In this document: piece after piece, positions 54,422-63,275 of the stretch
Position numbering within the stretch: position 1 is the first letter of the stretch
Layout: the number at the start of each line of letters is the position of its first letter
Origin: Anaerosphaera aminiphila DSM 21120
GTDB taxonomy: Bacteria; Bacillota; Clostridia; Tissierellales; Peptoniphilaceae
DNA length: 64,000 nt
Assembly (NCBI RefSeq): GCF_900129925.1
Contig: NZ_FQXI01000001.1
Coordinates: 124,001 to 188,000 of the forward strand
Direction of reading: 5' to 3'
Position numbers and translations under genes: made by a program
Notes under the pieces: generated by a model
Database searches by the model: none
The model's input: only the letters and a program-made list of their open reading frames with translations
Told to the model about the DNA's origin: nothing

Positions 54422-54760
54422 TTATTTATCTATGAAATTACTTTCATCTGACCACAATCTCTCAAGATTGTAATACTCTCTCTCTTCTTTGTGAAAAATA
54501 TGGATAATTATGTCAGAATAGTCAAGAATAATCCATCTCATTGAATTTTTTCCCTCTTGATTATTTAATTCATAGCCAGCTTCACCCATCTTTTCTTCAA
54601 TTTCATTAGCAAGTGCACTCACTTGACTTGAAGAATTTCCACTTACAATTACAAAATAATCAGCAATAGAACTAAGTCCATTAATATTTAATACTTTAAT
54701 ATCTATTCCCTTTTTATCTTCACATGATTTTACTATAATATCAAGTTTTTTGTTTTCCAT
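54422..54760 (-). CDS. rsfS: Ribosome silencing factor RsfS
   Basis: Binds L14 and blocks subunit joining under starvation. 112 residues. Core [19 protein letters not shown] (about 29-47), [20 protein letters not shown] (in order) and the YYNLERLW C-terminal motif. ATG at 54760 with AAGGAGAGGTT. Sits after the LCP gene, in the usual nadD-yqeK-(lytR)-rsfS order of Firmicutes. Confidence 0.95.
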   Translation of the reverse strand: MENKKLDIIVKSCEDKKGIDIKVLNINGLSSIADYFVIVSGNSSSQVSALANEIEEKMGEAGYELNNQEGKNSMRWIILDYSDIIIHIFHKEEREYYNLERLWSDESNFIDK

Positions 54761-54769
54761 AACCTCTCC

Positions 54770-55660
54770 TTATTTTAAGCCAACTTCTCTTAGCAAAGTA
54801 CCTGTTGCATTCTCATCTATAAAAAAGTAAGAAATTTTATTTTTATAACTTGGAGAACCCGGTAGTGTCTGTGCGTTTATACTATCCTTAGAAAGTTTTC
54901 CAACATTTAATCCTATTTTAACTACCTGAGAAAAAGGTAAATTAGTCTTAGTATTTTTATCATAACTTCTTAAAAGCGCAGGGGCTTTTAAAACAGTCAT
55001 TGGAGATTTCAACTTATCTAAGAATGATGATACAAATTGTTGTTGTGCCTGTACCCTACTTAAATCCTGATCAGCGTATCCCTTCCTAAATCTTAAAAAT
55101 TGCATTGCCTTATCTCCATCAAGAGTTTGTTCTCCTGCTTTTAAGTGTATCTTTAAAGGCGGATCCGCCCATTCATCTTCATAGTCCATATCCATAGGGA
55201 CGTCAACATCAACTCCACCTACAATATCCACTACATCTCCAACAAAACCATAGCTAAGTGTTACATAGTGCTCTACATTTGTTCCCAGTAAGTTATTTAC
55301 TGTCTTTAAAGTTAACTCTGGTCCACCATAATTATATGAGTGATTTATTTTTTGTTTTCCATATCCATCTATTGATGCGTAAGTATCTCTTGGTATTGAT
55401 ATTAAATTGACATCTCCATTTTCCAAGTTCATGTTTACAACCATTATTGTATCAGATCTAGTATTTGAATCTGTATTTGAATCTAAGCTGTCCACTCCTA
55501 AAAGTAAAAAAGATACATTTTTACTACCATTGTTAATTTCTGAAAAGAAATCTTGAGGATTTTCAATGTGATTTTTTAATACAAAAAAACTAATTGGCCC
55601 CACAAATAATAATACAATTACTAAAAAAGTTATAAAAAAGGATTTAAAAAATCTTCCCAT
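54770..55660 (-). CDS. LytR-CpsA-Psr family protein
   Basis: Membrane-anchored phosphotransferase that attaches anionic polymers to peptidoglycan. 296 residues: membrane anchor (about 8-29), then the extracellular LCP domain with LLGVDSLDSNT, SIPRDTYASIDG, the GKQKINHSYNYGG segment and LRFRKGYADQDLSRVQAQQ. Key Asp and Arg residues are present. ATG at 55660 overlaps yqeK by 17 bases. LCP genes between yqeK and rsfS occur in many Clostridia. Confidence 0.92.
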   Translation of the reverse strand: MGRFFKSFFITFLVIVLLFVGPISFFVLKNHIENPQDFFSEINNGSKNVSFLLLGVDSLDSNTDSNTRSDTIMVVNMNLENGDVNLISIPRDTYASIDGYGKQKINHSYNYGGPELTLKTVNNLLGTNVEHYVTLSYGFVGDVVDIVGGVDVDVPMDMDYEDEWADPPLKIHLKAGEQTLDGDKAMQFLRFRKGYADQDLSRVQAQQQFVSSFLDKLKSPMTVLKAPALLRSYDKNTKTNLPFSQVVKIGLNVGKLSKDSINAQTLPGSPSYKNKISYFFIDENATGTLLREVGLK

Positions 55661-56219
55661 TGCTCATCTCCAAAATATAGTTTCTAGCTTTTATACTATC
55701 TAATACAATGTATTCATTTGAACTGCATAAAAATTCCACTGTGTTATTTAGACTAAAGTACATAGCCTTATCTAAGTCTTCACTTGCTAAAGTTCTTGCA
55801 GTATCAACTCCCTTAAAATTTCTCTTAGGTTCAATATAATCTGCTAAAAATATTATCTTTTCAAGTTTAGACATGTCTTCTCTTCCAGTTGTATGATACT
55901 TTATTGCATTTAAAATATCTTCATCATCTATGCCATAATTTTTTTTAGCAATTACAGCTCCTAGATATCCATGTATTATTTGAGGTGCCATTTTCATCTC
56001 ATGGTCAATTTTCAAATTATAAATTTCACACTGTTTAAAGAGTTCAGTTGAATTACCTATCTTTGCACAGTCGTGATAATAAGCTGCTGTCCTAGCTTTT
56101 TTAATATCTACATCATATTTTTCAGCTAGTTTTTCAGCAGTTTGCATAACTCTAAGAGAATGTTCAAATCTCTTTTCCCCTATTCTATTTATAATATCTT
56201 CTTCATGTGGATTTGTCAT
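55644..56219 (-). CDS. yqeK: YqeK HD-domain diadenosine tetraphosphatase
   Basis: Symmetrical Ap4A hydrolase family. 191 residues. HD motif AYYHDCAKIG (about 46-55) with a preceding FEHSLRVMQTAEKLA; DIEPKRNF and the second His-rich part HTTGREDM. ATG at 56219 overlaps nadD (ATGA). Part of the yhbY-nadD-yqeK cluster. Confidence 0.93.
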   Translation of the reverse strand: MTNPHEEDIINRIGEKRFEHSLRVMQTAEKLAEKYDVDIKKARTAAYYHDCAKIGNSTELFKQCEIYNLKIDHEMKMAPQIIHGYLGAVIAKKNYGIDDEDILNAIKYHTTGREDMSKLEKIIFLADYIEPKRNFKGVDTARTLASEDLDKAMYFSLNNTVEFLCSSNEYIVLDSIKARNYILEMSNGKIF

Positions 56220-56821
56220 GATAAACCTCTGTATAATTTGTGTTCTTCTATATATTTTATAACTTTATCAGGTAACAGATATTTAACTGATTTACCTGTT
56301 TGTATTCTCTCTCTAATGTAAGTTGAGGACAATTCATAAAGTGGTGATTTTATTATATTAATTTTAGTATTGTACTTGGACTTTAAATACAACAACTCCA
56401 TTTCTAAGGCTTTTGTAGAAATATATTCAGGCCTTACAGCACAAATAAATTCTACATTTTTGGAGAGTTCGCCTATTTTTTTCCATGTTTTTAATTGAAA
56501 TAGCGTATCTGAACCTATTATAAAATAAAAACTCCCACTGTATTTGCCTTTTAACTCATTTATAGTATCTACACTATAGCTAAGCTCTGTCCTATTAGTT
56601 TCAATATCAGTTACTTCGAAGTCAACATTATCTTCAACTGCTAGAGAAACCATATCATATCTAATTTTAGAATCAGTACACTCGTTTTTATGGGGAGGGG
56701 TTCCCGTTGGTATAAATATGATTTTATCGAGTTCATATTCATCTTTTGCATATTCGGCAATCATTAAATGCGCCACGTGAATAGGATCAAAAGTTCCTCC
56801 CATTATTCCATATCTCTTCAT
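56216..56821 (-). CDS. nadD: Nicotinate-nucleotide adenylyltransferase
   Basis: NAD synthesis step from nicotinate mononucleotide. 201 residues. GGTFDPIHVAHLMIAE (about 8-23), PTGTPPHK, FIIGSDTLFQLKTWK, and LSSTYIRERIQTG with the ISSTxxR signature. ATG at 56821 forms TAATG with the yhbY stop. Confidence 0.95.
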   Translation of the reverse strand: MKRYGIMGGTFDPIHVAHLMIAEYAKDEYELDKIIFIPTGTPPHKNECTDSKIRYDMVSLAVEDNVDFEVTDIETNRTELSYSVDTINELKGKYSGSFYFIIGSDTLFQLKTWKKIGELSKNVEFICAVRPEYISTKALEMELLYLKSKYNTKINIIKSPLYELSSTYIRERIQTGKSVKYLLPDKVIKYIEEHKLYRGLS

Positions 56822-57108
56822 TATAATATTATCTTTTTATTTTCCTTTGACTCTCTATAAATCGTTAGTTTATTTCCAATTTGCTGAACAAATTCAGCAT
56901 TAGTACCATTTGTAATTTCTTCTGAAATATCTCTTGCCAATATTGGAGCATTTTTTAGAACTGAAATCTTCACAATTTCATGTGATTCCAATAGCTCATC
57001 TATTTGAGCAATTAAGCTTTCAGTAACTCCACCTTTTCCAATTTGTATAAGTGGTTTTTCACTATTTGCAAGCGACTTTAAATAAGAACGTTGTTTTCCT
57101 GTTATCAT
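56821..57108 (-). CDS. yhbY: CRM-domain RNA-binding protein YhbY
   Basis: 95 residues, one CRM domain. Typical LTGKQRSYLK-like N-terminus (MITGKQRSYLKSLANSEKPL), IQIGKGGVTESLI with the GxxG RNA-binding loop, and FVQQIGNKLTIYRES. Associated with 50S precursors. ATG at 57108 with a GAGGTATTT site, 8 bases after obgE. Confidence 0.93.
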   Translation of the reverse strand: MITGKQRSYLKSLANSEKPLIQIGKGGVTESLIAQIDELLESHEIVKISVLKNAPILARDISEEITNGTNAEFVQQIGNKLTIYRESKENKKIIL

Positions 57109-57116
57109 AAATACCT

Positions 57117-58382
57117 CTATTCAAAAAATTCAAATTCATATTTTAGTATAAAAACTGAATCCCCTTCATCAATTCCCAGTTCCTTTAACTTCTCTATTAC
57201 TTTGTTTTTACGTAAATTCTCTTGAAAATATCTAAGTGAATCCACATCTTCAAAATTAGTTGATCTCATTAATTTTTCAATATAAGGTCCATCAACTATA
57301 TATTTATCAAATTCTTTATATACACGTATGCCCTCTTCTTTTTCTTCTACGGCAACATATTCTTCATCATAAGTTTCATATTCTTCTTCGTAATTTTGAA
57401 GTTCATTAAATGTATATTTCATTAATTCTTGAAGATTCTCTGTGGTAGCTGCACTACCTGAAAATATTTTGTAATCTTTTCCAAGTTTTTCTTTTAATAA
57501 TTTTAAATTTTCTTCAGCTCCGGGAATATCCATTTTATTGGCAAAAATAATTTGCGGCTTTGTAGAAAGTCTTTCATCATAATTCTTAAGTTCACTATTT
57601 ATTTTAAAGAAGTCGTCAATTGGGTCTCTTCCCTCAGAGCCTGATATATCTAAAACATGTATTAAAATTTTAGTTCTTTCAACGTGTTTTAAAAATTCAT
57701 CTCCAAGACCTAGCCCTTCACTTGCTCCTTCTATAAGTCCTGGTATATCTGCAATTACAAAACTCATCTCTGTTCCCAAATTCACAACTCCTAAATTTGG
57801 TTTTAGTGTCGTAAAGTGGTAGTTTGCAACTTTTGGCTTTGCAGCAGAAACTACTGATAGCAGTGTAGATTTACCAACATTTGGAAATCCAACTAACCCT
57901 ACATCAGCTAGCAGTTTTAACTCTAAAATTATTTCTCTTTCTTCACCTTTTGATCCAGCTTGTGCAAAAGCAGGTGCCTGTCTTGTAGAAGTAGTAAATT
58001 TTGCATTTCCCTTACCGCCTCTTCCACCTTTTGCAATAATAAATTTCTGATCTTTACTTTTTAAATCAGCAATTACTCCCTCAGTATTTTTATCTTTTAT
58101 AAGGGTTCCAACGGGAACTTTTAATATTATATCTTCCCCATCTTTTCCAAACTGTTTTTTATTTCTTCCGTTTTCTCCACTAGGCGCTTTATATTCTCTC
58201 TTATATCTAAAATCCATTAGAGTGTGAATTCCCTCATCAGTTTTAAATATAATATTGCCACCTGCTCCGCCGTCTCCACCTGCTGGTCCTCCAGCTGGTT
58301 CATATTTTTCTCTTCTCCAAGCAACAGCTCCATCGCCACCATTACCCGCTTTTAATTTTATTGTGGCTACATCTATAAACAT
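57117..58382 (-). CDS. obgE: GTPase ObgE/CgtA
   Basis: Ribosome assembly and stress GTPase. 421 residues: Gly-rich Obg domain (about 1-158), G domain with GFPNVGKST (about 165-173), DIPGLIEGASEGLGLG, NKMD, and a C-terminal OCT domain (about 345-421). ATG at 58382 follows AAGGTGGAATT. A terminator separates it from rpmA, so a promoter in the 130-base gap is expected; TATAAT boxes lie there but no convincing -35. Confidence 0.96.
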   Translation of the reverse strand: MFIDVATIKLKAGNGGDGAVAWRREKYEPAGGPAGGDGGAGGNIIFKTDEGIHTLMDFRYKREYKAPSGENGRNKKQFGKDGEDIILKVPVGTLIKDKNTEGVIADLKSKDQKFIIAKGGRGGKGNAKFTTSTRQAPAFAQAGSKGEEREIILELKLLADVGLVGFPNVGKSTLLSVVSAAKPKVANYHFTTLKPNLGVVNLGTEMSFVIADIPGLIEGASEGLGLGDEFLKHVERTKILIHVLDISGSEGRDPIDDFFKINSELKNYDERLSTKPQIIFANKMDIPGAEENLKLLKEKLGKDYKIFSGSAATTENLQELMKYTFNELQNYEEEYETYDEEYVAVEEKEEGIRVYKEFDKYIVDGPYIEKLMRSTNFEDVDSLRYFQENLRKNKVIEKLKELGIDEGDSVFILKYEFEFFE

Positions 58383-58479
58383 AATTCCACCTTTGTAATT
58401 TATTTATAATAATTATATCACGTATTTTTCAAAAAAACTTTTACATTATACTTAAAATATCTACAATATATCTAAGTTT

Positions 58480-58511
58480 ATAAAAAATAAAGTCGTAGCA
58501 AGCTACGACTT
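58480..58511 (-). terminator. Terminator of rplU-prp-rpmA
   Basis: Minus-strand stem AAGTCGTAGC / GCTACGACTT (58490-58499 with 58502-58511), two-base loop, followed by TTTATTTTTT. It begins two bases past the rpmA stop. Confidence 0.88.
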
Positions 58512-58513
58512 TT

Positions 58514-58804
58514 TTATGCTAATTCTTCTGTATAAACACTAACTACTTTTTTGCTGCCTCCGTTTTTTGTTTCAAACTTTACACGGCCATCAGCAACTGC
58601 AAAAAGAGTATCATCTCCACCACGCATTACGTTTTCACCTGGGTGAATTTTAGTTCCTCTTTGTCTTACAAGTATGTTGCCAGATATTACATACTGGCCA
58701 TCACCTTTTTTAACGCCCAATCTCTTGGCATTTGAGTCTCTACCGTTTTTTGAAGAACCTGCTCCCTTTTTTGAGGAAAAAAGTTGTAAATCAAACTTTA
58801 TCAT
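58514..58804 (-). CDS. rpmA: 50S ribosomal protein L27 with cleavable N-terminal extension
   Basis: 96 residues. The N-terminus [18 protein letters not shown] carries the Firmicute extension; the Prp protease cuts after the Phe-containing motif (FDLQLF in front of SSKKG) so that the mature protein can reach the peptidyl transferase centre. The body is standard ([28 protein letters not shown]). ATG at 58804 forms TAATG with the prp stop. Confidence 0.96.
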   Translation of the reverse strand: MIKFDLQLFSSKKGAGSSKNGRDSNAKRLGVKKGDGQYVISGNILVRQRGTKIHPGENVMRGGDDTLFAVADGRVKFETKNGGSKKVVSVYTEELA

Positions 58805-59139
58805 TACTGCACCTCCATTATCTCTAATTTAAAATATTTAGAATACTGTGCTTTTAGTAGTTCTAATCCCTTAATCATAAAATTAAAAGAATTTTGAACT
58901 CCTTCATTATTTTCTACATTATCTTTTAAAAGAATTTTTAAATAACCTTCATCTTGTTTTGAATCTATTGAAGAATCAGCTATATTGCAATTGTCAATTA
59001 AATTGAAATATAGAGTTTGAGTAAGTATTGAAATAGCAGCACACACTATATCATACTCTCCATCTTCATAATCTGCATGTCCCTTTGATTCAAATCCCAT
59101 ATAATTTAGGTCTCTTTTATAAATTTTTATATTAGTCAT
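58804..59139 (-). CDS. prp: Ribosomal processing cysteine protease Prp
   Basis: Cleaves the L27 N-terminal extension. 111 residues. The catalytic pair is visible as [20 protein letters not shown] (His about 21, Cys about 33). ATG at 59139 forms TAATG with the rplU stop. The rplU-prp-rpmA order and the L27 cut site confirm each other. Confidence 0.95.
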   Translation of the reverse strand: MTNIKIYKRDLNYMGFESKGHADYEDGEYDIVCAAISILTQTLYFNLIDNCNIADSSIDSKQDEGYLKILLKDNVENNEGVQNSFNFMIKGLELLKAQYSKYFKLEIMEVQ

Positions 59140-59444
59140 TAAATAATATTTTCAATTTCAACTAATGTAAAAGGTTGTCTGTGTCCTTTTTTCTTTCTTT
59201 CATTCTTCTTAGATTTGTATTTATATACAATTATCTTTTTATCTTTAGCTTGAAGAAGAACTTTAGCTTCCACTTTTGCACCTTCTACATAGGGTTTTCC
59301 AACTTTAACATCATCAGAACCAACTAAAAGTACTTTATCAAAAACTACTTTTTCTCCTTCTGCTGCATTAAGTTTTTCAACCTTAACTTTGTCTCCGGCT
59401 TTTACTGTATATTGCTTTCCACCTGTTTCTATTACTGCATACAT
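59139..59444 (-). CDS. rplU: 50S ribosomal protein L21
   Basis: 101 residues. [23 protein letters not shown] start and [18 protein letters not shown]-terminal basic motif are the family hallmarks. ATG at 59444 follows GGAGGTGCTACAAG. First gene of rplU-prp-rpmA, behind a probable L21 leader. Confidence 0.96.
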   Translation of the reverse strand: MYAVIETGGKQYTVKAGDKVKVEKLNAAEGEKVVFDKVLLVGSDDVKVGKPYVEGAKVEAKVLLQAKDKKIIVYKYKSKKNERKKKGHRQPFTLVEIENII

Positions 59445-59520
59445 CTTGTAGCACCTCCTTAAATATAAGACTCGCCATTGTAGGTAATATTTTTAGACCA
59501 TACTCTGTGCGGTTACAGTT
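59445..59520 (-). ncRNA. Probable L21 leader RNA
   Basis: The 5' leader of rplU (minus) contains CTGTAACCGCACAG, which can fold as a small hairpin (CTGT/ACAG), and GGTCTAAAAATATTACC (GGT/ACC), then GCGAGTC before the ribosome site. Position and sequence feel match the L21 autoregulatory leader of Firmicutes; I cannot align it, so the assignment is tentative. Confidence 0.5.
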
Positions 59521-59524
59521 AATT

Positions 59525-59553
59525 ATAATATCATAATGAACTTCCTTTTGCAA
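59525..59553 (-). promoter_or_regulatory. Promoter candidate of rplU
   Basis: Minus-strand TTGCAA (59548-59553), 17-base spacer, TATTAT (59525-59530), just before the L21 leader. Confidence 0.5.
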
Positions 59554-59581
59554 TAAAATATTAAGCATTTATTGAAATATC

Positions 59582-59615
59582 AACAAAATATAAGTGGATA
59601 CTCCTCCACTTATAT
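59582..59615 (-). terminator. Terminator of thrS
   Basis: Minus-strand stem ATATAAGTGGA / TCCACTTATAT (59588-59598 with 59605-59615), loop of six, followed by TTTTGTTG. Confidence 0.85.
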
Positions 59616-59619
59616 TTTA

Positions 59620-61527
59620 CTACTCAGTAATTTCTTTTGTTTCAATTTCTTCTTTTAGATTACTTATAAAATCATCAATAGAAACATCTTTTAATTCTTC
59701 TCCATTTCTCTTTCTAACAGAAAGTTTTCCGGAATTAACTTCTTGTTCACCTATTACTAACATATAGTTAATCTTTTTAAGTTGTGCTTCTCTAATTTTA
59801 TATCCTACTTTTTCAGCTCTTTCGTCTAAATTAACTCTAATTTTAGACTTTTTTAATTCTCCAACTACTTTTTTTGCATAGTCATTGAATTTTTCTGATA
59901 CTGGTATAACTTCAACTTGAGTTGGAGATAGCCACAAAGGAAATTTACCTGCAAAGTGTTCTATTAGTATTCCTAAAAATCTCTCAATTGAACCAAATAG
60001 TGCTCTGTGAAGCATTGCCGGTCTTGCTTTTTCACCTTTTTCAGTAACATAAGTCAAATCAAAGTTCACTGGCATTTGGAAATCAAGTTGGATAGTTCCA
60101 CATTGCCATGTTCTACCTATGGCATCTTCTAAGTGGAAGTCTATTTTAGGACCATAGAAAGCTCCATCCCCTTCATTAATAGTATATTCCATATTTCTCT
60201 TTTCAAGAGCATCTTGTAAACTCTTCTCAGCCATATTCCAAGTTTCAATATCGCCCATAAAGTCATCAGGTCTTGTAGAAAGCTCTATTTTATATTTAAA
60301 ACCAAAAGTAGAGTATAGAAAATCTGCCAAATCTATCATTTTAAATACTTCATCTTCTATTTGTTCAGGTAAACAAAAGACATGGGCATCATCTTGAGTA
60401 AATGTTCTTACTCTAAATAGTCCGTGTAGTGCGCCTGATAACTCATGACGGTGCACTTGTCCATATTCTGAATATCTTATTGGAAGTTCTTTATATGAAT
60501 GTGGTGATGTTGCATATACTATTGTAGATCCAGGGCAGTTCATAGGTTTAATAGCGTAGTCTTCTCCATCTATTTTAGTAAAGTACATATTTTCTTTATA
60601 GTGATCCCAGTGTCCTGATTTATGCCAAAGAGCTTCACTTAAGATTATCGGAGTTTGAATTTCTCCATATCCATTTTCAATTAATATATCTCTCCACCAA
60701 TTTAATAGTTCATTTCTTAAAATCATTCCATTAGGATGGAAAAACGGAAAACCAGGACCTTCTTCATGCATAGAAAATAAATCAAGTTCTCTGCCTAGTT
60801 TTCTATGATCTCTTTTTTCAGCTTCTTCCATTCTCTCTATATATTCATCAAGTTGTTTTTTCTTTTCAAATGAAATCCCATAAATTCTCTGAAGCATTTT
60901 ATTGTTTTCGTCACCTCTCCAATAAGCACCTGCTATTGATAGAAGTTTAATTGCCTTAATAGATTTTATATTTTCAAGATGAGGTCCTTTACACAAGTCA
61001 TAAAAGTCACCTATTTTATAGATTCCAACTTCCTCATCTTCTAAACCTTCAATTAATTCTAGCTTATAGTCTTGATTTTTTTCTTTAAAGAATTCTGTTG
61101 CCTCTTTTTTAGTCATTGAAATTTTTTCAACTTCATAGCCTTCTTTTATGATTTTTTTCATTTCAGCTTCTATTTTTTCAAGATCTTCCGGTATAAATCT
61201 ATGCTCTAAATCTACATCATAGTAAAATCCGTTATCTATGGAAGGTCCAATTGCAAATTTTACATTATCAAATAAGTTTTGTATTGCATATGCCATAACA
61301 TGTGAAGTAGTGTGCCAAAAAATTTGTTTACCTTCTTTGTCTTCAAACTTTACTACTTTAAATTCAGCATCTTCAGTTACTTCATCTTTCATTCCTAAAG
61401 TTTCACCATTTACTACAGCACCTAAAGCTACTCTAGCTAGCCCCTCTGAAATATCCATAGTAATTTCTTTTACAGTTTTCTTTGATTCATATTCTCTCTC
61501 TGAGCCATCTGGCAATTTTATTATCAT
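59620..61527 (-). CDS. thrS: Threonyl-tRNA synthetase
   Basis: Class II synthetase, 635 residues: N-terminal TGS domain (about 1-62), editing domain with HTTSHVMAYA (HxxxH) and GPHLENIKS, class II core with FHPNGMILRNE, PMNCPGSTIVY, RVRTFTQDDAH, and anticodon domain (about 540-635). ATG at 61527 with AGGAGGATATT. Controlled by the T-box upstream. Confidence 0.97.
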   Translation of the reverse strand: MIIKLPDGSEREYESKKTVKEITMDISEGLARVALGAVVNGETLGMKDEVTEDAEFKVVKFEDKEGKQIFWHTTSHVMAYAIQNLFDNVKFAIGPSIDNGFYYDVDLEHRFIPEDLEKIEAEMKKIIKEGYEVEKISMTKKEATEFFKEKNQDYKLELIEGLEDEEVGIYKIGDFYDLCKGPHLENIKSIKAIKLLSIAGAYWRGDENNKMLQRIYGISFEKKKQLDEYIERMEEAEKRDHRKLGRELDLFSMHEEGPGFPFFHPNGMILRNELLNWWRDILIENGYGEIQTPIILSEALWHKSGHWDHYKENMYFTKIDGEDYAIKPMNCPGSTIVYATSPHSYKELPIRYSEYGQVHRHELSGALHGLFRVRTFTQDDAHVFCLPEQIEDEVFKMIDLADFLYSTFGFKYKIELSTRPDDFMGDIETWNMAEKSLQDALEKRNMEYTINEGDGAFYGPKIDFHLEDAIGRTWQCGTIQLDFQMPVNFDLTYVTEKGEKARPAMLHRALFGSIERFLGILIEHFAGKFPLWLSPTQVEVIPVSEKFNDYAKKVVGELKKSKIRVNLDERAEKVGYKIREAQLKKINYMLVIGEQEVNSGKLSVRKRNGEELKDVSIDDFISNLKEEIETKEITE

Positions 61528-61540
61528 AATATCCTCCTAA

Positions 61541-61745
61541 ATAAAAAAAGATCTATCCATCCAAAAGGACGATAGACCGTGGTTCCACCTTAATTAATTC
61601 TCAAAAGTCTTATCGCAACCAACGCTTTGCATTACCAAAGTACTCCGGGTTAGTTTTCAAATAGATTTTCCTTGAGAATTTTCAGCCTAGATTCTCTTCT
61701 CTTTTAAGTATAGTCTATTTTACTCGTCCCATCTTCGTAAAAAGT
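61541..61745 (-). promoter_or_regulatory. T-box riboswitch of thrS (Thr, specifier ACU)
   Basis: Minus-strand leader. AAATAGA/TCTATTT forms a stem I helix above the specifier loop GAAA-ACT-A, a Thr codon. Antiterminator AAGGTGGAACCACGG carries T-box UGGA, matching discriminator U of tRNA-Thr. Terminator GGTCTATCGTCC / GGATGGATAGATC (61567-61578 with 61550-61562) with seven T. Confidence 0.92.
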
Positions 61746-61751
61746 AACATT

Positions 61752-61780
61752 ATAATAGCACATTCAATTTTAAATATCAA
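61752..61780 (-). promoter_or_regulatory. Promoter of thrS
   Basis: Minus-strand TTGATA (61775-61780), 17-base spacer, TATTAT (61752-61757) with TGC just upstream. It gives a start near 61745, right before stem I of the T-box. Confidence 0.65.
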
Positions 61781-61795
61781 CTACTTATATTATTT

Positions 61796-62488
61796 TTATA
61801 CAATTTCTATTATACTACCAAAATCTACAATATCCTCATCTGTTAAAAAATAATACTTTTCATTGTTTAGCTCTAAAAAATTAATTATCTCCCTGTAAGA
61901 ACTATGCTTTTTTAAGCTTCCAGTAAATAGTATTTCACCATTTACCAATCCCGAAGTTCCACCAATAAATCCATAGTCAAAACCCTTTAATATTATTTGC
62001 TTATGATCAATTAAGAGTATGTTTTCAAGGTTTTTTAATTTATCATAGATTATTTTATCTGATGTAATCAATGAATTTTCACCTACAATTACACTACACT
62101 TTGTATACCCTTGAGTCACATTTATAAACTTGTAATTTCTTTTTTTATAAGCATTTAAAACGTATTTGTCTGTAAAATTTAAATTATGTATAAAATAGTT
62201 TTTAAAAACAACATAATTTAAAACTATATCTCTAGGATATTTTTCTTCTAAATAATTAGTTGTCGGCAAGACATCATAATCATTAAAAATAGATTTATAA
62301 TAAGATAGATTGCTTTTGTCACAAATTAATTCTCTCTTTGACAATTGTCTTACTAACATATCTGGGTGAGAATTAATCGGCTCTAAGAGAGCTTTGTTTT
62401 GCTTAGTATAAAAAAGTTTTAAGTCTTTATTAATTAGGGCATTTTTTATATTATCACTAATTTTACAGTCAACTATTACTTTATTCAT
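61796..62488 (-). CDS. Uncharacterised protein, DUF6873/GME-fold-like
   Basis: 230 residues. Conserved-looking segments: LPTTNYLEEKYPRDIVLNYV (about 72-91), QGYTKCSVIVGENSLITSD (about 127-145) and FDYGFIGGTSGLVNGEILF (about 170-188). The pattern resembles the guanidino-group-modifying-enzyme fold proteins called DUF6873 in Clostridia, but I cannot point to a full catalytic triad. ATG at 62488 overlaps the rRNA methyltransferase gene by eight bases. No function is assigned. Confidence 0.5.
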   Translation of the reverse strand: MNKVIVDCKISDNIKNALINKDLKLFYTKQNKALLEPINSHPDMLVRQLSKRELICDKSNLSYYKSIFNDYDVLPTTNYLEEKYPRDIVLNYVVFKNYFIHNLNFTDKYVLNAYKKRNYKFINVTQGYTKCSVIVGENSLITSDKIIYDKLKNLENILLIDHKQIILKGFDYGFIGGTSGLVNGEILFTGSLKKHSSYREIINFLELNNEKYYFLTDEDIVDFGSIIEIV

Positions 62489-63260
62489 TTCTATTCATCT
62501 CATACATTATTATAGAACTGGCAACATTTACATTTAAGGAATCCACTTTATTTGACATGGGTATGTGAATATTTTCATCTGAATACTTAAACATTTCTTC
62601 ACTTACGCCCCTCGCTTCATTTCCAACTATAAAAACACTGTTTTTTTCAAAGGAATAATTATATGAAGATTTTGACTTTTCAATGGAAGTGCTTACAATT
62701 TTAAATCCATTTTTCCTTAAATTTAAAATTTCAGATTTTTCATCTATAGTATATATGTTAACTCTAAATATCGAGGCCATAGTAGACCTAATTAGCTTTG
62801 GATTATATAAATCAACACATTCCCTTGTAAGTATTACGCCATCGATTAAAAAGGCGTCTGCTGACCTTATAATACCACCTACATTGCCAGGGTCCTTTAC
62901 ATCATCTAGTAATATATATCTGCCTTTATTTATAGTTGAAATTCCTGTTTTGTGAATATGAGTATAGTAAGCTATTACTCCCTGAGGATTTTCTGTATCG
63001 CTTAATTTATTAAAAAGTATATCAGGAAATATGAAAAAGAAGTCAGTGGACTCTTCTAAGGTTTTTATAATTTCTTCATTTTGGTTTTTTAAATAAAAAT
63101 CCTCAGAGACCGCCATATACTTTGGATTAAAGTATTCAAGAGATTCGCTAATAACTTTAATACCCTCAACTAAAAACAGTTTTTCTTTTGTTCTGTATTT
63201 TTTATTTAACAATGATTTCAAAAATTTATAATTTTTATTTTCACTACTTTTTATAATCAA
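62481..63260 (-). CDS. TrmH/SpoU family RNA 2'-O-methyltransferase
   Basis: 259 residues, SPOUT class. N-terminal substrate-binding domain (KYRTKEKLFLVEGIKVISE, about 21-39) and SpoU motifs: DVKDPGNVGGIIRSADAF (motif 1), FIVGNEARGVSEEM (motif 2) and IPMSNKVDSLNVNVASSI (motif 3). Target is probably rRNA or tRNA ribose. TTG at 63260 with a weak AGAG site, 15 bases after rho. The position after rho is usual for some Clostridia. Confidence 0.9.
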   Translation of the reverse strand: MIIKSSENKNYKFLKSLLNKKYRTKEKLFLVEGIKVISESLEYFNPKYMAVSEDFYLKNQNEEIIKTLEESTDFFFIFPDILFNKLSDTENPQGVIAYYTHIHKTGISTINKGRYILLDDVKDPGNVGGIIRSADAFLIDGVILTRECVDLYNPKLIRSTMASIFRVNIYTIDEKSEILNLRKNGFKIVSTSIEKSKSSYNYSFEKNSVFIVGNEARGVSEEMFKYSDENIHIPMSNKVDSLNVNVASSIIMYEMNRNE

Positions 63261-63275
63261 TTAAATCACTCTTTA

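Noticed and set aside
59383-59568. Minus-strand frame overlapping the rplU start
   Set aside because: Out of frame with rplU and running through the leader RNA; no ribosome site and no family resemblance.
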